A stretch of DNA of 64,000 nucleotides from Oscillospiraceae bacterium (GCA_022787085.1 JALFVE010000028.1:89898-153897), one strand, 5' to 3'. Shown: positions 8,394-18,005, numbered from the stretch's first letter. The notes: generated from the letters alone by a model not told the origin. Program-made: numbers and translations.

Positions 8394-9446
8394 ATGGGTC
8401 ACGGGAATATTTCTATTTTTATCCCTCATCTGGGCTGCCCCAATTCCTGCTCCTTCTGCGATCAGAAGATAATAAGCTCAACTTCTCATGCGCCCTCCCC
8501 CGACGAGGCGGAGGACATTATCAAAGGGGCTTTTGAGAGGATAACAGACCCTTCGGACAGGGCTGATACCGAGATAGCTTTCTTCGGCGGCAGCTTTACC
8601 GCTATTGACAGGGATTATATGACGGAGCTGCTCCAAAGGGCTTCAAAATATCTGAAAACCCCCGATAAGGACGGCTTTCGCGGTATAAGAATTTCTACTC
8701 GTCCCGACTGCATTGACGAGGAAATTCTTATGCTGCTGAAAAAATTCGGCGTTACGGCAATCGAGCTGGGGGCGCAGTCCATGTCGGACAGGGTGCTTGA
8801 AATGAACAACAGAGGGCACTCCTCTGCTGATGTTATTCGGGCATCGGAAATGATAAAGGATTACGGCTTCGAGCTGGGTCTGCAGATGATGGTTGGGCTA
8901 TACGGCAGCACCGAAACAGACGAATATCACACTATGACGGAGTTTATTAAGATAGCTCCCAAAACTGCAAGGATATATCCCGTCTGCGTACTTGAGGGCA
9001 CCCGTCTTGCCGAGCTTTACAAAAGCGGCGAATATGTTCTCTACCCATTTGAAAAGGCGGTGAATATCTGCGGCGTCACATACTGCGGGCTTACATCGGC
9101 GGGGATAAATGTTATCCGAATGGGGCTTCATGCTGAGGACGGTGTGGAGAAAAGAACCATTGCGGGATTTTATCACCCTGCTTTTGCGGATATCGTTCGT
9201 TCGGATATCGTTAAAGATGTCATTTTGAAATACTATATGTCTCATATGTCCGGGGAGGACAGAAATAAGACTATTGAAATAGAGGCTCCTCCGAAGCTTT
9301 ACGGTGCAGTTTACGGACACAAAAGATCCAACAGGCTGTTTTTTGAATCGAAAGGGATTAAAATAATAGTATCCCAAAACACAAGTCTTTCACCAAATGA
9401 AATTTCCATAAACAAGGACGTGCAGAATGTATTTAAAATCACTTGA
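8394..9446 (+). CDS. Radical SAM protein, Elp3/oxygen-independent type
   Basis: 350-residue radical SAM enzyme. The 4Fe-4S site is CPNSCSFC (Cys-x3-Cys-x2-Cys) near residues 18-25. It is followed by FFGGSFTAIDRDYM, the typical GGEP-like position, and by strand motifs RISTRPDCID, IELGAQSMSD and LGLQMMVGLYGSTE. These fit the Elp3-like/HemN-like branch. Proteins of this type sit between rnc and smc in many Clostridia, but their substrate is unknown to me. It starts two bases after the rnc stop, and its 3' end overlaps smc by 20 bases. Confidence 0.85.
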   Translation: MGHGNISIFIPHLGCPNSCSFCDQKIISSTSHAPSPDEAEDIIKGAFERITDPSDRADTEIAFFGGSFTAIDRDYMTELLQRASKYLKTPDKDGFRGIRISTRPDCIDEEILMLLKKFGVTAIELGAQSMSDRVLEMNNRGHSSADVIRASEMIKDYGFELGLQMMVGLYGSTETDEYHTMTEFIKIAPKTARIYPVCVLEGTRLAELYKSGEYVLYPFEKAVNICGVTYCGLTSAGINVIRMGLHAEDGVEKRTIAGFYHPAFADIVRSDIVKDVILKYYMSHMSGEDRNKTIEIEAPPKLYGAVYGHKRSNRLFFESKGIKIIVSQNTSLSPNEISINKDVQNVFKIT

Positions 9447-12400
9447 ATTACAGGGCTTCAAGTCCTTTCCCGATAAGATAAAGCTGGATTTCGGCAAGGG
9501 CATTACGGCTGTTGTGGGTCCAAACGGAAGCGGAAAATCCAACATCGGCGACGCTGTTCGATGGGTGTTGGGCGAGCAGTCCTCTAAGACCCTCAGAGGC
9601 TCCAAAATGGAGGACGTTATTTTTGCGGGTACTCAGCTCCGCAAGCCCATGGGCTTCGCTGCGGTCACTCTTTGCATTGTGAACGACAAGGGTATTCTTA
9701 ATATCGACGCTCCCGAGGTCACTGTGACAAGAAAGCTTTACAGAAGCGGTGAGAGCGAATATCTTATTAATGGCGCTCAGGTGCGTCTCAAGGACGTTTC
9801 CGAGCTTTTTATGGACACGGGTCTCGGCAGGGACGGCTATTCAATTATCGGGCAGGGTCGTGTTGCGGAGATAGTTTCCTCCAAATCGGGCGAGAGAAGA
9901 AGCATTTTCGAGGAAGCGGCGGGTATTTCTAAATTCCGTTTCAGAAAGGCGGAAGCTCAGAGGCGGCTTTCTCAGGCGGAGGAAAATATTCTGAGGCTTA
10001 CGGACATTATTTCCGAGCTGGAGAGCCGTGTGGAGCCCCTTCGGAAACAGTCCGAAAAAGCGGCGCAGTTTATTGAGCTTTCCGATGAGAAAAAGGCTCT
10101 GGAAATTACCGTTTGGGTCCACGAGCTTTCCGCTCTTCGTGAAAGGCTTTCCGAGCTTTCAGACAAGCTGCTTATCAACACCTCGGAATATTCCTCCTGC
10201 GAGGCGGACATTGAACGCCTTGAGGAGGAATACAGGGTCGTTTACAGCGAGATATCAAAGGGTAATATCCGCATTGAACAGCTCAGAAATGCTATTCTCG
10301 ATGATGAAAAGGCTAATACGGGGCTTCATGCGGACATTGCCGTTTACAAAAATGAGATCGTTCATTTTAATGAGAATATTGAAAATCTCGAAAAGCAGAT
10401 GGAGACTGCTAAGCTCTCAGACAGCGAAAACAGGCGGCTCACCGAGGAAAAAATCAAGCTTATAGATCAGATCGGCAGAGACATTGAGCAGGCGGACAGG
10501 GATTTTAACTCGGCTGCGGACAGGCTCAATGAGGCTGCGAGCAGGCAGGAGGGCTTTGAAAAGGAATTTTCGGGTCATGCTGCCGAGCTTAACAGGCTTT
10601 ACATCAGACAGTCTGAGCTGAAAGTGACTTCAAGCTCTCTCAGCAACTCCCTGATCGAGATAAAGGAGCAGGAGGCTGCCGCTTTAAAGCAGCTTGGATC
10701 TATTGAGGAAAGCGGCAGGGATTTAGACAAGGAGCGTAAGGAGGTCACTGACGGGCTTGCGCTGCTGGATGAAAAAAAAGCAGAGCAGGAAAACCGCATC
10801 AGCGGCTTAAACAGGCTCTTTTCCGCAAAATCCGATAAGCTGAAAGCCGCCGATAAGGAGCTTTCCGAGCTTACTCTCGGTGTAAGGGACAAGGAAAACA
10901 GGATAAGGCTCCTTAATGATCTGGAAAACAGCATGGAGGGCTTCGGTCATGCGGTAAAGCAGGCTCTTAAAGCGGGAAAAAGCGGCAGGATAAGCGGTAT
11001 CATCGGCTCTGTTGCTCAGATATTAAATGTTCCCTCGGAATACAGCGTGGCTGTGGAGACTGCTCTCGGCGGCGCTTTGCAGAACATTGTCACAGAGGAC
11101 GAGGAAGCCGCTAAGCGCAGCATCCGTATGCTCAAGGATATGAATGCGGGTCGTGCTACCTTTCTTCCCATCACTTCAGTAAAGGGCAACAGGCTCAGCG
11201 AAAACGGGCTTGAAGGCTGCAGCGGCTTTATTGCTTTAGGCTGCGATGTTGTTACATACGATGCTAAATTTATGGGTATCGTTAATTCGCTGCTGGGAAG
11301 GACGGTTATTGCCGAGGACATCGACTGCGCAGGAAGCATTGCTAAAAAATTCGGTTATCGGTTTAAGATCGTTACGCTTGACGGTCAGGTGGTCAATGCG
11401 GGAGGCTCATTCACGGGCGGTTCCGCTAACCGTTCATCGGGCGTTCTTACACGAAAAAATGAGATAGAACGTTTAAATACAGAGCTTTCTGAAGATAACG
11501 GCAGGCTTTCGGATATGAAAGCAAAAGCTTCCGTACTTAAAGCCGAGGTCGATAAAATGAGAATTGACCTTGAGGCGGCTAATGACGAGCTTCGCATTAT
11601 TGAGCAGGACAGGATACGCTTCGAAGCGGAGATAAAGCGCATTGAGCAGGTGGCAAGGCAGAGCGAATCGGGCAGAAAAAATGCCGAGGAGCTTCTGGGA
11701 CGGCTTAAAAAGCGTTATGAAGACGCCGAAAATTCTGCCGAAAAAACTGCCGCTGAGCTGGAATCCGTTGACAGGCTCATTGCTGACGGCGAGGACAAAT
11801 CCGGCAGGGACGGCGCTCTCCTTGAAAAGCTCAAGGCGGAAAGAGACAATATTTCTTCGGAAATGTCCGCTTTGAAAATCCGCAGGGCTGAGCTTGAAAA
11901 GGACAGGGAAGCCGCTAAGGAAAGCCTTGCAGCTCTCGAGGAGCAGAGCAGAAGCATTGGCGACAGCTCTGTAAAATCCGCTCTTGCAATCGAAGAACAG
12001 AAAAAGCTCATTGCCGAAAGAGAGGAGCTTATCCGTGAGAGGGAGACTTCACTAAAGGGTGCGGGCGACCGCACTGCCGAGAAAAAAGCTCAGATTTACG
12101 AGGCGCAGCAAAAAAATCTGGAGATGGAAAAGCGTTCGGGCGAGATACGAAGTCAGATAAAGGACGCTAATGCCCAGAAGGAAAAATTCGGTGCGGAAAA
12201 GACCCGTCTGGAGGAGCGTCAGAGAACTTCTCAGCTCTCCTATGACAAGATAGTTTCGGATATGGCGGAGCAATATGAGCTTTATCCCTCCGAGGCAGAG
12301 GGTATTGCGCTTAAAGGTGCGGATATAAATGAGATAAACATGAGACTCGGCTCCGTTAAGCAGAAGATAAGGTCCCTCGGTACGGTAAATCTGGCGGCTA

Positions 12401-12993
12401 TCGAGGAATACAAGGAGGTCTCCGAGAGATACGAATTTATGTCGGGTCAGCTTTCCGATGTGAACAGCTCCAAACGTGAGCTTGAAAAGCTTATTGACGA
12501 GCTGACCGAGACTATGAAAAAGAAATTCTCCGAGAGCTTTGACATTATCAACAGCAATTTCAAACAGATATTTACCGAGCTTTTCGGCGGAGGCAAGGCT
12601 GAGCTGGCTCTTACCGACCCCGAGGATGTTCTTGAGTCGGGAATCGAGATAAATGTGGCTCCCCCCGGAAAGGTCATCAAGAGCCTTTCACTGCTTTCGG
12701 GCGGCGAGCAGGCATTTGTGGCTATTGCAATTTATTTCGCTATTTTGCGGCTTCGTCCCGCTCCCTTCTGTATTCTTGACGAGATCGAGGCGGCGCTTGA
12801 TGACATGAACGTTACCAGATATGCCAAATATCTTCATAATTTTACCGACACCACTCAGTTTATCACCGTTACTCACCGTCGGGGAACTATGGAAGAGGCT
12901 GACGTTATGTACGGCGTTACCATGCAGGAAAAGGGCATTTCAAGGCTTCTGAAAATGGAGCAGCCCCCTGCCGACGAGGAGAATGAGGAATGA
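9427..12993 (+). CDS. smc: Chromosome segregation protein SMC
   Basis: SMC ATPase of the bacterial condensin, 1188 residues. The N-terminal head has Walker A GPNGSGKSNIGDAVRW. Two long coiled coils flank a hinge at about residues 515-670 (GIIGSVAQILNVPSEYSVA, later FTGGSANRSSG). The C-terminal head has the signature LSLLSGGEQAFVAIA and Walker B FCILDEIEAALDD, with a following ITVTHRRGTMEEAD. Full length with no break. It is translationally packed between the radical SAM gene (20-base overlap) and the next gene (4-base overlap). scpA and scpB are not in this window. Confidence 0.96.
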   Translation: MYLKSLELQGFKSFPDKIKLDFGKGITAVVGPNGSGKSNIGDAVRWVLGEQSSKTLRGSKMEDVIFAGTQLRKPMGFAAVTLCIVNDKGILNIDAPEVTVTRKLYRSGESEYLINGAQVRLKDVSELFMDTGLGRDGYSIIGQGRVAEIVSSKSGERRSIFEEAAGISKFRFRKAEAQRRLSQAEENILRLTDIISELESRVEPLRKQSEKAAQFIELSDEKKALEITVWVHELSALRERLSELSDKLLINTSEYSSCEADIERLEEEYRVVYSEISKGNIRIEQLRNAILDDEKANTGLHADIAVYKNEIVHFNENIENLEKQMETAKLSDSENRRLTEEKIKLIDQIGRDIEQADRDFNSAADRLNEAASRQEGFEKEFSGHAAELNRLYIRQSELKVTSSSLSNSLIEIKEQEAAALKQLGSIEESGRDLDKERKEVTDGLALLDEKKAEQENRISGLNRLFSAKSDKLKAADKELSELTLGVRDKENRIRLLNDLENSMEGFGHAVKQALKAGKSGRISGIIGSVAQILNVPSEYSVAVETALGGALQNIVTEDEEAAKRSIRMLKDMNAGRATFLPITSVKGNRLSENGLEGCSGFIALGCDVVTYDAKFMGIVNSLLGRTVIAEDIDCAGSIAKKFGYRFKIVTLDGQVVNAGGSFTGGSANRSSGVLTRKNEIERLNTELSEDNGRLSDMKAKASVLKAEVDKMRIDLEAANDELRIIEQDRIRFEAEIKRIEQVARQSESGRKNAEELLGRLKKRYEDAENSAEKTAAELESVDRLIADGEDKSGRDGALLEKLKAERDNISSEMSALKIRRAELEKDREAAKESLAALEEQSRSIGDSSVKSALAIEEQKKLIAEREELIRERETSLKGAGDRTAEKKAQIYEAQQKNLEMEKRSGEIRSQIKDANAQKEKFGAEKTRLEERQRTSQLSYDKIVSDMAEQYELYPSEAEGIALKGADINEINMRLGSVKQKIRSLGTVNLAAIEEYKEVSERYEFMSGQLSDVNSSKRELEKLIDELTETMKKKFSESFDIINSNFKQIFTELFGGGKAELALTDPEDVLESGIEINVAPPGKVIKSLSLLSGGEQAFVAIAIYFAILRLRPAPFCILDEIEAALDDMNVTRYAKYLHNFTDTTQFITVTHRRGTMEEADVMYGVTMQEKGISRLLKMEQPPADEENEE

Positions 12994-13637
12994 AATATTT
13001 CGGGAACGACCTTGGCTCACTCCACAAGGAGCTGAGCGGGATCATCCGTAAAAAGGGAAAATTTTCCGAGGCAAGAGAGCTTTTCAATAAGCTTCATTCA
13101 CAGCTTCACAGCAGTGCTGTTTACGGCTGCGGTGATACCGAATTTGACAGGCTGATGAATGGAATAAACGGGCAGAACTGCGGCTCCGCTTTATGGGAGC
13201 TTTGGCATATTTCCCGAATCGAGGATATTACGGCGGGAATACTTATTGACGGCGGCGGACAGGTCTTTTCTGCGGATACTGCCGAAAAAATCGGCTCTCC
13301 CGTTTTTGATACGGGCAATGCCATGACCGATGATGAGATTTTGGAATTTGCTTCGAGAGTGTCTCTCAATGCGCTGCTTGATTACAGAAATGCTGTGGGC
13401 AGGCGCACTCGTGAGATAATTTCCCGAATGACTGATGCTGACGTGAAAAGACGATTCCCCGATGAAGCAAGAGAAATGCTTTTTTCATCGGGCGGGCTTA
13501 TTCATCATCCCGATTCGGAATGGCTTGCCGATTACTGGCTGTCAAAGGACTGTGCAGGGCTCATTCTTATGCCGCTGACAAGGCATCAGCTCCTTCATCT
13601 GAATCAGTGCGGTCAGTATTTTGCAAAATTAAAATAA
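12990..13637 (+). CDS. Conserved protein with DinB-like features
   Basis: 215-residue protein of unknown function whose ATG overlaps the smc stop (ATGA). It is all-helical in appearance. GSALWELWHISRIEDITAG near residues 64-82 and the C-terminal MPLTRHQLLHLNQCGQYF resemble the helix-borne His positions of DinB/YfiT-like putative metalloenzymes. That assignment is from pattern memory only. No signal peptide or membrane segment is seen. Being coupled to smc and placed before ftsY may simply reflect the operon. A structure-based search would settle the fold. Confidence 0.6.
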   Translation: MKYFGNDLGSLHKELSGIIRKKGKFSEARELFNKLHSQLHSSAVYGCGDTEFDRLMNGINGQNCGSALWELWHISRIEDITAGILIDGGGQVFSADTAEKIGSPVFDTGNAMTDDEILEFASRVSLNALLDYRNAVGRRTREIISRMTDADVKRRFPDEAREMLFSSGGLIHHPDSEWLADYWLSKDCAGLILMPLTRHQLLHLNQCGQYFAKLK

Positions 13638-13734
13638 CTTTATATTTAATAAATTATTAAACATTATTTCGAGTGTTTATTCTATAATATATTTATCAGG
13701 TCATTTTTCTATAATTTACGGGAGGCTGACGCAT

Positions 13735-14997
13735 ATGGGCTTTTTTGAAAAAATTGCCGAGGGTATCAGAAAAACAAGGGACTCTATGATGGGGAAGGTC
13801 AATTCTCTGCTTAATTCCTTCACTAAAATTGATGAGGACTTTTTTGAGGAGCTTGAGGAAACTCTCATTATGTGCGACATCGGCGTTCAGACCTCCATGG
13901 ATATCTGCGCTGAGCTGAGAAAGGCTGTTAAGGAAAAGGGCATTAAGGAGCCTGCGCTTATAAAGGACGAGCTGAAAAGGATAATTGCCGAAATGCTCGG
14001 CGAGGATCAGCGGCTCGACATCTCAAGCAAGCCTGCGGTCATTCTCGTTATCGGAGTGAACGGTGCGGGCAAGACCACCACCATCGGCAAGCTTGCCGCA
14101 AGATTCGTTTCCGAGGGCAAAAAGGTCGTTGTGGCGGCGGCTGATACCTTCCGTGCGGCTGCCATAGATCAGCTTCAGGTCTGGGTCGAGAGAGCGGGCG
14201 CCGAGATAGTCAAGCACGCCGAAGGCTCCGACCCTGCGGCTGTGGTTTTTGACGCTATCACCGCTGCAAAGGCGAGGGGTGCGGACGTTGTTATCTGCGA
14301 CACTGCGGGCAGGCTCCACAACAAGAAAAATCTTATGGACGAGCTGAAAAAGATCACAAGGATATGCCGTCAGCAGGCTGAGGGCTGCTCCCTTGAGACT
14401 CTTCTCGTTCTTGATGCCACTACGGGTCAGAATGCGGTAAATCAGGCTAAGCTTTTCTCCGAAACTGCGGATATTACGGGTATTGTGCTCACAAAGCTTG
14501 ACGGCACTGCCAAGGGCGGCATTATCATTACCATACACCGAGAGCTGGGCATTCCCGTTAAGCTGGTGGGCGTGGGCGAGAAGGTTGACGATCTGATGGA
14601 TTTCTCCGCTCACGATTATGCGGAGGCTTTGTTCGTTTCCGAAACGGATTTCAGCGGAAATTATGAGAGGCTTACGGGCGGCGAGGAGGAGCTTTCGGAT
14701 GATAATGATATTATTTCCGAGTATCCCGCTGCTGAGGAGGTAATTCCCGAGGATATTACCGAAGAGGATGCTGTTCGGGAGGAAAATATTCCGGAGGATA
14801 TTCCCGATTCGGAAGAAGTGCTTGAGGAAAGCATTGCTGAGGAGGAAGCTCCCGAGGATATTGCTGAGGAAACAGATGATGATCCCGATATCTCCGAGGA
14901 GGAAAAGCCTGCGGAAAAGAAGAGCCTGAAGGACGGCAAATTCGGCTTCCTGTTCAAGGAGATCACATTCGGAAAAAAGAAAAAGGACGATGAATGA
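13735..14997 (+). CDS. ftsY: Signal recognition particle receptor FtsY, with C-terminal acidic tail
   Basis: SRP receptor GTPase that docks ribosome-SRP complexes at the membrane, 420 residues. The N domain occupies about 1-95. The G domain carries GVNGAGKTTTIGKLA (G1), DTFRAAA, DTAGRLHNKKNLMDEL (G3), TKLDGTAKGG (G4) and GVGEKVDDL. After about residue 313 comes a roughly 80-residue Glu/Asp-rich stretch, then a basic end (FKEITFGKKKKDDE). In well-known FtsY proteins the acidic domain precedes the NG domain. GGGAGG (13720-13725) sets the start. Two TATAAT hexamers (13683, 13710) lie upstream but lack a clear -35. Confidence 0.93.
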   Translation: MGFFEKIAEGIRKTRDSMMGKVNSLLNSFTKIDEDFFEELEETLIMCDIGVQTSMDICAELRKAVKEKGIKEPALIKDELKRIIAEMLGEDQRLDISSKPAVILVIGVNGAGKTTTIGKLAARFVSEGKKVVVAAADTFRAAAIDQLQVWVERAGAEIVKHAEGSDPAAVVFDAITAAKARGADVVICDTAGRLHNKKNLMDELKKITRICRQQAEGCSLETLLVLDATTGQNAVNQAKLFSETADITGIVLTKLDGTAKGGIIITIHRELGIPVKLVGVGEKVDDLMDFSAHDYAEALFVSETDFSGNYERLTGGEEELSDDNDIISEYPAAEEVIPEDITEEDAVREENIPEDIPDSEEVLEESIAEEEAPEDIAEETDDDPDISEEEKPAEKKSLKDGKFGFLFKEITFGKKKKDDE

Positions 14998-15575
14998 TTA
15001 TGAAGATAATTCTTGCTTCAAACAATAAAAATAAGCTTCGTGAGTTCCGTGAGATCCTTGAGCCTGCGGGCTTTGAGGTCATTTCCCAGAGCGAGGCGGG
15101 TGCTGACATCGAGGTTGAGGAAACCGGAACCACCTTTGAGGAAAACGCTTATCTCAAGGCAAAGGCTATTTATGAAATGATGAAGCTGCCTGTTATTGCC
15201 GATGACAGCGGTCTTGAGGTGGATGCATTAAACGGCGCTCCGGGCATATATTCCGCAAGATATGCAGAGGAAGGAAAGCGATGCGCAAGGGTCCTTTCCG
15301 AGCTTGAGGGCGTTCCCGATGAAAAGAGGACCGCAAGATTTATCTGCTGCATATGCTACATTGACGAAACGGGCGGAAAGCACATTGTCAAGGGTGCCTG
15401 CGAGGGCAAGATAGGCTATGAAAAGCGGGGCACAAACGGTTTCGGCTATGACCCTATTTTTATGTTCGGCGACAAAAGCTTTGCGGAAATTTCTGCGGAG
15501 GAGAAGAACAGTGTGAGCCACAGGAGCGTGGCTTTAAAGAAGTTTGAGGAAGTTATCAAAGGAGAGAAGAAATAA
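14994..15575 (+). CDS. rdgB: XTP/dITP diphosphatase (RdgB/HAM1 family)
   Basis: House-cleaning enzyme that hydrolyses non-canonical purine nucleoside triphosphates such as dITP and XTP to the monophosphates, 193 residues. It shows the family start ILASNNKNKLREFREIL, then EETGTTFEENAYLKAKA, ADDSGLEVDALNGAPGIYSARYA and the C-terminal GTNGFGYDPIF and EEKNSVSHR. ATG 14994 overlaps the ftsY stop and has AAGGA six bases upstream; ATG 15000 is an alternative. The stop overlaps the start of yhbY. Confidence 0.94.
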   Translation: MIMKIILASNNKNKLREFREILEPAGFEVISQSEAGADIEVEETGTTFEENAYLKAKAIYEMMKLPVIADDSGLEVDALNGAPGIYSARYAEEGKRCARVLSELEGVPDEKRTARFICCICYIDETGGKHIVKGACEGKIGYEKRGTNGFGYDPIFMFGDKSFAEISAEEKNSVSHRSVALKKFEEVIKGEKK

Positions 15576-15883
15576 TGCTTACAAGCAAACAAAGGGCTTA
15601 TTTAAGAGGTATCGCCGCAAAGGAGGACACCATTTTTCAGGTGGGCAAGGGCGGCATTAACGAAAATCTTATCACTCAGGTGAACGACGCTCTCAAGGCG
15701 AGAGAGATCGTTAAATTAAAGGTTCTGGAAACCGCTATGCTTTCCGCTGCCGAGGCTGCTTCGGAAATTGCCGAGGCTACAAGATCCGAGGTGGTCCAGA
15801 CCATCGGCAACAAGCTGGTGCTTTTCAAGAGAAATCCTCAGGAGCCTAAGATAGAGCTGCCAAAGGCAGATAAGAAAAAGTGA
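15575..15883 (+). CDS. yhbY: Ribosome assembly RNA-binding protein YhbY (CRM domain)
   Basis: 102-residue CRS1/YhbY-domain protein that associates with pre-50S particles in other bacteria. Key segments are LTSKQRAYLRGIA, a GKGGINENLITQVNDAL loop with the GxxG-like turn, and the closing QTIGNKLVLFKRN. A basic tail follows. It is packed between the RdgB-type gene and nadD, sharing bases with both, as in other Firmicutes where yhbY (yqeI) precedes nadD-yqeK-rsfS. Confidence 0.92.
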   Translation: MLTSKQRAYLRGIAAKEDTIFQVGKGGINENLITQVNDALKAREIVKLKVLETAMLSAAEAASEIAEATRSEVVQTIGNKLVLFKRNPQEPKIELPKADKKK

Positions 15884-16500
15884 CGACGGCGCTTTTCGGC
15901 GGCAGCTTCGACCCTGTTCATCTGGGTCATGTGAATGCGGTGAAAGCACTGCTCCGAAGCAGTCTCGCTCCCGACAGGGTAATAATTATGCCCGCTTTTG
16001 TTAATCCTTTTAAGGCGGGGCTTGACATGGAAAACAGGGCGGGCTGCGAGGACAGGCTCCAAATGTGCAGGCTGGCTTTTAAGGCTCTTCCCCACTGCGA
16101 AGTCTCAGATTTTGAGATAAAAAAAGCCACTCTAAGCTACACTGCGGACACCCTTGAGCATCTGCGGGAGATATATCCCGAGAACAAACTTATTTTAATG
16201 ATGGGCAGCGATTCCCTTGAAACTCTTCCCACATGGAACAGGTTTCACGATATTATCAGAATGGCTCACATTGCCGCTGTTTCCCGTTCTTCCGAGGAAT
16301 CACGAAGGATAGAGGGCTATTCCGAAGCTGTAAGAGCGGCGGGCGGCAGGGTCACTGTCATTGAGACGGAGCCTTTTGATATTTCATCCACAGAAATTCG
16401 TAAAAAAATTGTTAATAATCAAGATATATCTTGCTATGTGGACGGAAATGTAGTAAAATATATTATGTCTAAGTCTATTTACAGGCAGGGTGATTCTTAA
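15880..16500 (+). CDS. nadD: Nicotinate-nucleotide adenylyltransferase NadD
   Basis: Adenylates nicotinate mononucleotide in NAD synthesis, 206 residues. The nucleotidyltransferase signature FGGSFDPVHLGHVNAV lies at residues 6-21, and SSTEIRKKI near the C-terminus is the ISSTxIR motif. The start is GTG 15880, which overlaps the yhbY stop (GTGA) and is the only start that keeps the signature at the usual distance. It is followed by yqeK and rsfS, the standard order. Confidence 0.95.
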   Translation: MTTALFGGSFDPVHLGHVNAVKALLRSSLAPDRVIIMPAFVNPFKAGLDMENRAGCEDRLQMCRLAFKALPHCEVSDFEIKKATLSYTADTLEHLREIYPENKLILMMGSDSLETLPTWNRFHDIIRMAHIAAVSRSSEESRRIEGYSEAVRAAGGRVTVIETEPFDISSTEIRKKIVNNQDISCYVDGNVVKYIMSKSIYRQGDS

Positions 16501-16501
16501 A

Positions 16502-17089
16502 ATGGCTGTTGAAATATGCGGAGCGGATACCGATGAGATCAAGGATATTCTGAAAATCAGGCTCTCGAAAAAGAGATATTCCCACAGCCTGAATGTGGCG
16601 GACGCTGCTTTAAAGCTTGCGGATAAATTCGGCGGGGACAGGGAAAAATGCTTTCTTGCGGGGCTTATTCACGATATATGCAAGGAAATTCCCACCGAGG
16701 AGCAGCTTAAAATGGGTAAAAGCTGCATCGTTCCCCTGAGCGCTGTGGAGGAGAAAATTCCTGCTCTTTATCATGCGGCGGCTGGCTCATGGTACTGCGA
16801 ACACGTTCTTCACATTGCCGATGAGGATATCCTTATGGCGGTGAGATTTCATACTGCCGCAAGGGCGGGTATGTCCCTGACGGAAGAGATAATTTATCTT
16901 GCCGATCTCATTTCCGATGACCGCTCCTACAAGGACGTGGGTAAAATGAGAAAGCTTGCCTTCGACGATTTAAAGAAGGCTATGCTTGAGGCGCTGTGCT
17001 TTTCTGTAAGCGATGTTATTTCAAAAGGCTCGCTTATCCCCGAAAGCACCTCACAGGCTTACAACTATTACGCTGAACTTTTCAGATGA
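16502..17089 (+). CDS. yqeK: HD-domain phosphohydrolase YqeK
   Basis: 195-residue HD-superfamily protein. Relatives hydrolyse diadenosine tetraphosphate symmetrically. Metal-binding blocks are RYSHSLNVADAAL (His), FLAGLIHDICKE (HD pair), the later LYHAAAGSWYCEH and AVRFHTAARAGM, and an ADLISDDR segment. I choose ATG 16502 (GGTGAT seven bases upstream) rather than GTG 16490, which lies inside the nadD coding end without a spaced ribosome site. Operon position nadD-yqeK-rsfS is canonical. Confidence 0.92.
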   Translation: MAVEICGADTDEIKDILKIRLSKKRYSHSLNVADAALKLADKFGGDREKCFLAGLIHDICKEIPTEEQLKMGKSCIVPLSAVEEKIPALYHAAAGSWYCEHVLHIADEDILMAVRFHTAARAGMSLTEEIIYLADLISDDRSYKDVGKMRKLAFDDLKKAMLEALCFSVSDVISKGSLIPESTSQAYNYYAELFR

Positions 17090-17102
17090 AAGGCGGTTTT
17101 TT

Positions 17103-17468
17103 ATGCCCGATAAATTTACTAAGGAACAGAAGCTGGAAATTATCGTCAAGGCTCTTGACAGCAAAAAGGCGGAGGATATCAAGGTCATCAAGGTGGGCGA
17201 TCTGACCATTCTTGCGGACTATTTCGTTATTGCAGACGGCACCTCCACCACCCAGACAAAGGCTCTTGCCGATGAAACAGAATACAAAATGCAGGAGAAC
17301 GGCATTTCTCCCGAGAGAGTTCAGGGAAACAACGGCTCCAACTGGATAATTCTCGATTACGGAGATATCGTTGTTCACGTTTTCAGCAAGGAGCAGAGGG
17401 ATTTTTACAACCTTGAGCGTCTCTGGAGAGACGGCGAGGACGTGGACATTTCTCAGTGGACTGTTTAA
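17103..17468 (+). CDS. rsfS: Ribosome silencing factor RsfS
   Basis: 121-residue RsfS/Iojap protein that binds L14 and blocks subunit joining when nutrients are short. Conserved stretches are ADYFVIADGTSTTQTKALAD, ERVQGNNGSNWIILDYGDIV and VHVFSKEQRDFYNLERLW. AAAGGCGG lies before ATG 17103; an in-frame start at 17013 would lie within yqeK. Downstream are two membrane proteins of unknown function. Confidence 0.95.
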   Translation: MPDKFTKEQKLEIIVKALDSKKAEDIKVIKVGDLTILADYFVIADGTSTTQTKALADETEYKMQENGISPERVQGNNGSNWIILDYGDIVVHVFSKEQRDFYNLERLWRDGEDVDISQWTV

Positions 17469-17493
17469 GCTGAATTTATAGGGGAACATTTTT

Positions 17494-17991
17494 ATGGGGA
17501 ACAATTCGGATTATTCATCGCTTTACAGCTCAGAAGAATCAGAAGTCAGCCCCGAAAATGAAATGAGCGGCGAGGAGTTTTCACTTTTCCGAAAGGGCAG
17601 GCTAAAAGCAAAGGTCGTTGGGATCATTTACCTCGTTATATGCGGAATAAACACCTTTAAAACTGTTTTAGACTTTTCGGGCGGCATTGCTTATTGGATC
17701 GGCGGCATGGCTGCTATGATTCTGCTTATTGCTGTGGGAGTTATGTTTATCAAGGGAAAAAACGGTGCAAGGATCGCTTTGGGAGTTATTTTTTGTCTTA
17801 GCACATTGCTGACCCTGATGATACTTATTCCCTCGTTTATCGGTGCCTCAAAAGCGGGTTTACAGGTCATTCTTTTTGGGGTTGTTATGAGTATTATTCC
17901 TTTTGGAATAAACCTGGCACTTATCTGGCTGACCTTATTCGATAAAAGCGTAAAATTCTACTGCAAAAGCAAACAAACAGACAAAAACTGA
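17494..17991 (+). CDS. Uncharacterised membrane protein with acidic N-terminus
   Basis: 165 residues, function unknown. A hydrophilic Ser/Glu-rich N-terminus (about 1-35) is followed by four predicted membrane segments, roughly at 40-57, 66-86, 92-115 and 122-148, and a Lys-rich tail. The segment RKGRLKAKVVGIIYLVICGI and the end LTLFDKSVKFYCK recur in altered form in the next gene, so the two are tandem paralogues. There is no signal peptide, and the Cys residues show no motif arrangement. Confidence 0.75.
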   Translation: MGNNSDYSSLYSSEESEVSPENEMSGEEFSLFRKGRLKAKVVGIIYLVICGINTFKTVLDFSGGIAYWIGGMAAMILLIAVGVMFIKGKNGARIALGVIFCLSTLLTLMILIPSFIGASKAGLQVILFGVVMSIIPFGINLALIWLTLFDKSVKFYCKSKQTDKN

Positions 17992-18005
17992 AAGGGGTAT
18001 TTACT

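Noticed and set aside
13657..13715. Promoter before ftsY from two TATAAT hexamers
   Set aside because: Neither hexamer has a convincing -35 at 16-18 bases. The region is simply AT-rich, so no promoter feature was called.
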